DNA of 64,000 bases, from assembly GCA_002914845.1 (NCBI GenBank), contig JXTC01000245.1:166164-230163 (forward strand), read 5' to 3'. The position numbers were made by a program, and so were the translations under genes. Under the pieces are notes generated by a model, which saw nothing but the letters and a program-made list of their open reading frames with translations, was not told the DNA's origin and made no database searches. Positions 61,201 through 64,000 of this stretch are shown here, one piece after another. How positions within the stretch are numbered: the first letter of the stretch is position 1; each line of letters begins with the position of its first letter. Source of the DNA: Trema orientale (Eukaryota > Streptophyta > Magnoliopsida > Rosales > Cannabaceae).

Positions 61201-62983
61201 GTTTGGATACACACTTTTGCTTCTTCGGCCTGTCCATTTTGAACTATGTAACATCCTGGGCTCTCACTGTACAATGGATGTGAAATTTGAGGAAAACCAC
61301 TAGGGATTTTTTTCCCCCTCCTTTGGCGCTTGTAGATTTATTTATTTATTTCGAATTTCTGAAAGAGATTCAACTTAATTTTGATGGAATCCTTTACTTA
61401 TATGTTTCTTTTTTGTTTTTTCTTTTCAGCTAAAGCATCACCGGAAATTATATGAAGGTTATGTCCCAATGAAGTACAAGAGCTACTTAAAGAAGATGAA
61501 AAAGTAAAACATCTGCTTTGCTGTTATTGGATTTCTTTATCCTGAGTGATTCAACAAGTTTTCTTTTATCTTACAAATTTTAATTTGATATCGTGCCGAT
61601 TATTGTTTCTTACTAGAGCTGGGGAGTGGGGAGATCACGTTACTCTGCAGGCAGCCGCTGACCGAGTAAGTTCGCATTCGTACCTCCATCCTTTCTAAGG
61701 GCACCAATGAAAATTTTTAATTTTCATGCTAATAGTTCTTCACTTCTTTGGCCTTTATTTAAATCTGGTAAAAGATTTTAAAAAGTAGATATTAGTGAAG
61801 GGAATCAAACATTGCTAAGGATGTATTCTATGGTCTTTGGCCTCTTTTCATAATCTGAGTGTACTTACATCTTGTCTTAAATAACGTTTGAAGGTTCTTA
61901 TTTACATTTCCTTGTTGATTTGATTTCCCATATTGATTGATTTCTAAGAAGTGGTAGCTTTGTCTGCAGTTTGAAGCCAAAATTTGTTTAGTCACCTCTT
62001 TTCGAGACACTTGCTACATTGAGATCCTTCCCAAAGATAAGAATCCTGCCCGAGGTACTGTGTTGTTTGAAGACACTATTTCCTCTGACCTCGGTAGTTT
62101 AATCCAATTAAATTGAACTCTTTCTTTTATGTTACTATGAATGTAGTATCTCATGCATTTATCAATCAATGTCAACCATGAAATAGATTTGCTTTGATTT
62201 GAAGATTACATGCATCATTTGAAAATCTCATGAATGGAAATATGCACTATGAACTTTAGACAAAGTTTAACAATTTTCCCATTGTTTCTTAAACAAAGCT
62301 ATAACCGATTTAGTGGTACTATTGTGGTATGTGGGGTCAAACTCTTTTACACCAGTCTACTGTTAATGTTGGATCAATCGATCCGCTATGATAGCCATCC
62401 AGTTACCATTTAAGTGGTGGTGCAAAAGTTCAAATGAGTCTCTCTTGTAAATATGTAGGCACCGATGTAATTTATTGACTTATTTTTGGTGATTTTGTGT
62501 AAACAAAATTAGTAAAAACTCCTTGGATATCAACATAGTTGAATATACCCTTTCATTTGATCAGCTGATGGTGCTTATGATTAGAGATAGATAAATCTGA
62601 AGGCTTACCACTTTTCTATGCTGCTTTGGTACATGAAACCGTAGTGTTCTGACATTCACTCCCACTTATTCTCTGTCTTTTGAGGGGGAAAAAAAAAGAT
62701 AATCCTGCTCTGTTCGTTTATATTTGGTTTTTTATTCCAGTTTCGTGTCTTTTCAGAGATTTGGCTTAGCTTTTGGAGCGAAGTGCACTATAACTCATTA
62801 TATGCTAGTGGAGGTAATGACTCAACTGTAATTACTTGCATCATTTGCTTTTTTTTTTTTTTTTAACATGCTTTTATCACAATTTGGTCTACATGTTGTT
62901 AAGGAGATAAGCTTGGTATTTTATCTGATATCTTTACAGATGTTCCAACGAGAGCTCCCAGAAAGAAGCATTGGCTATTCTAG
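58245..62983 (+). CDS. OTU11/OTU12: OTU-domain deubiquitinase, OTU11/OTU12 type
   Basis: A small cysteine protease predicted to remove ubiquitin from proteins. Nine coding exons, 58245-58412, 59593-59666, 60156-60210, 60436-60510, 61430-61503, 61617-61665, 61970-62054, 62757-62813 and 62940-62983, splice in frame through GT-AG introns to 226 residues, close to the short plant OTUs. A Ser/Asn-rich N terminus leads to DDQTIASILAEEEKL (25-39) and RLSHLDSIPHTPRVN. The OTU domain has MEGDGNCQFRALADQ (92-106), with Asp95 and the nucleophile Cys98, then GEWGDHVTLQAAADRF (151-166), and WSEVHYNSLY (200-209) with catalytic His204. The protein ends KKHWLF. The full triad is present, so an active enzyme is expected. 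OTU11 and OTU12 cannot be separated by eye; proximity to UGT82A1 favours OTU11. Confidence 0.92.
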
Positions 62984-64000
62984 ACTATTTTACTTGTGTA
63001 TGAATTTAGTCTATCTCAACTACTTACAGTTTCTTGTACAACATAGCACTGTTATGAGCATTGAAATTTGTTGTAATTAAGAATGAAGATCAGACCTTTC
63101 GTCAGTCTGTTGTATGGAGAAATCGAACATTGAGATGTATAGAAACATTTGCCTATGCAGTTTACCACCCAAGCTTTTTCTGTTTCCGTAGATACTCGTA
63201 TAGGTTTCATTGGCTACATTGTTTCGATATTGTATTGTATAATGTCATATAGTATTGATTTTTTTTTTATTAGTAAAGTAATGTACTATATAACACCAAT
63301 TTATAACGTACCAAATGGAGCTATTAAGGTTAAAGACCGTGCCAAATTGACCCTGAAAACTATGTTTTGATTTCACACTAAGTTTTTTTTGGTTCTAGAT
63401 GCGGATGTTTGCTACAATCTATCATGCCTTCAAATGGACAATAAAAGGAAGATTATTTGTGTGGTGTGTGCATATATAAATATATATATGGGTCATGTTT
63501 CAATGGAGATTTTTGTTTTTGCTCCATTGATGGGTACACTTTCATTTGGACCATTGGATTTTAATCTGATGGTTATAATGATATTAGTAATTTTATCAAA
63601 AAATAAAAATCTAATTAAATATTTATGACTTAAAAAATTAGTAACCTATATGTGACTTATGAGTTGGAATTTTTTTTTCCAATCCCTTTTTCATTGTTTT
63701 TTCTTTTTTTCATTCTATTGTTTATTTTTATTAAAAAATAAATAGAAAAACAAGTAACTGTATATATATCTAGATATTTTTTTTCTAAAGAACTAATTGT
63801 ATATATATTAAATTTTTCATTAAAAAATGAGTCTTTTTTTATAATTTCAAAACTAACATTATATATCCCCTAAAAAAAAAAAAACTAATGTTATGTATAT
63901 ATTCTTAAAAAAAACAACTAACCGTTAATATAAAACTATTAAATACTAATTTTTTATCAAAAATTTTTCTTAAAAAAACTAACGTTACATCTCATATAAA
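62984..64000. other. OTU 3' flank
   Basis: The first 250-300 bp are probably 3'UTR. Short open frames in 63061-63628 show no domains and are rich in Ile, Tyr and Phe, as AT-rich noncoding DNA would be. The last 400 bp are (A)n/(T)n-rich. I see no further gene. Confidence 0.45.

Noticed and set aside
63061..63628. Series of short open frames after the OTU stop codon
   Set aside because: Composition is that of AT-rich noncoding DNA, no domain is visible, and the region fits a 3'UTR and flank.

Overview
This is an AT-rich, intron-bearing, transposon-packed stretch of a eudicot plant nuclear genome. The evidence is GT-AG introns, three recognisable plant genes, plant Copia and L1-type retrotransposons, many MITEs and one 435-bp run of N (43030-43464). 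The species cannot be read from the sequence. There is no bacterial-style operon structure, CRISPR array, rRNA or tRNA that I can support.

Only three protein-coding genes look intact, all on the + strand. (1) POP5, a subunit of RNase P/MRP, has coding exons at 8684-9418 and probably a 5'UTR exon near 7.57-7.67 kb behind a promoter with TGGGCC/TGGGCT motifs. (2) A family-1 UDP-glycosyltransferase of the UGT82A1 type (30305-35162) has two exons, a 3.4-kb intron carrying MITEs, and an unusual poly-Asp C-terminal tail. (3) A small OTU-domain deubiquitinase of the OTU11/OTU12 type (58245-62983) has nine coding exons. From memory, UGT82A1 and OTU11 have consecutive locus numbers in Arabidopsis (At3g22250, At3g22260). 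If so, this window keeps an old gene adjacency, now stretched by about 23 kb of transposon-derived DNA. The three genes share no evident pathway.

The rest is mobile DNA. 0-5 kb holds a hAT-type MITE with a perfect 8-bp target duplication, a nested pair of MITEs and an LTR-like block. 10-14.6 kb holds a PIF/Harbinger-like MITE, a foldback dimer and the decayed 3' end of an L1-type LINE. 17-27 kb holds TA-microsatellite-flanked MITEs and a full-length but dead Copia element (19720-26006) whose 5' LTR carries a MITE absent from the 3' LTR. 35-43 kb is a second dead Copia element that contains a PIF-like MITE, a threefold tandem duplication of its integrase segment, and ends at the assembly gap. 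45-55 kb holds a second LINE fragment, a Gypsy-like LTR between direct repeats, and a cluster of nested MITEs.

The strongest unusual signal is the MITE population. At least seven foldback elements from four sequence families are bounded by 9-bp target duplications, as expected for Mutator-like elements. Several insertions have a matching empty site elsewhere in the window. A separate family of five elements sits in or beside (TA)n microsatellites. All coordinates and splice sites were read by hand; family names rest on recognition, not on a search.
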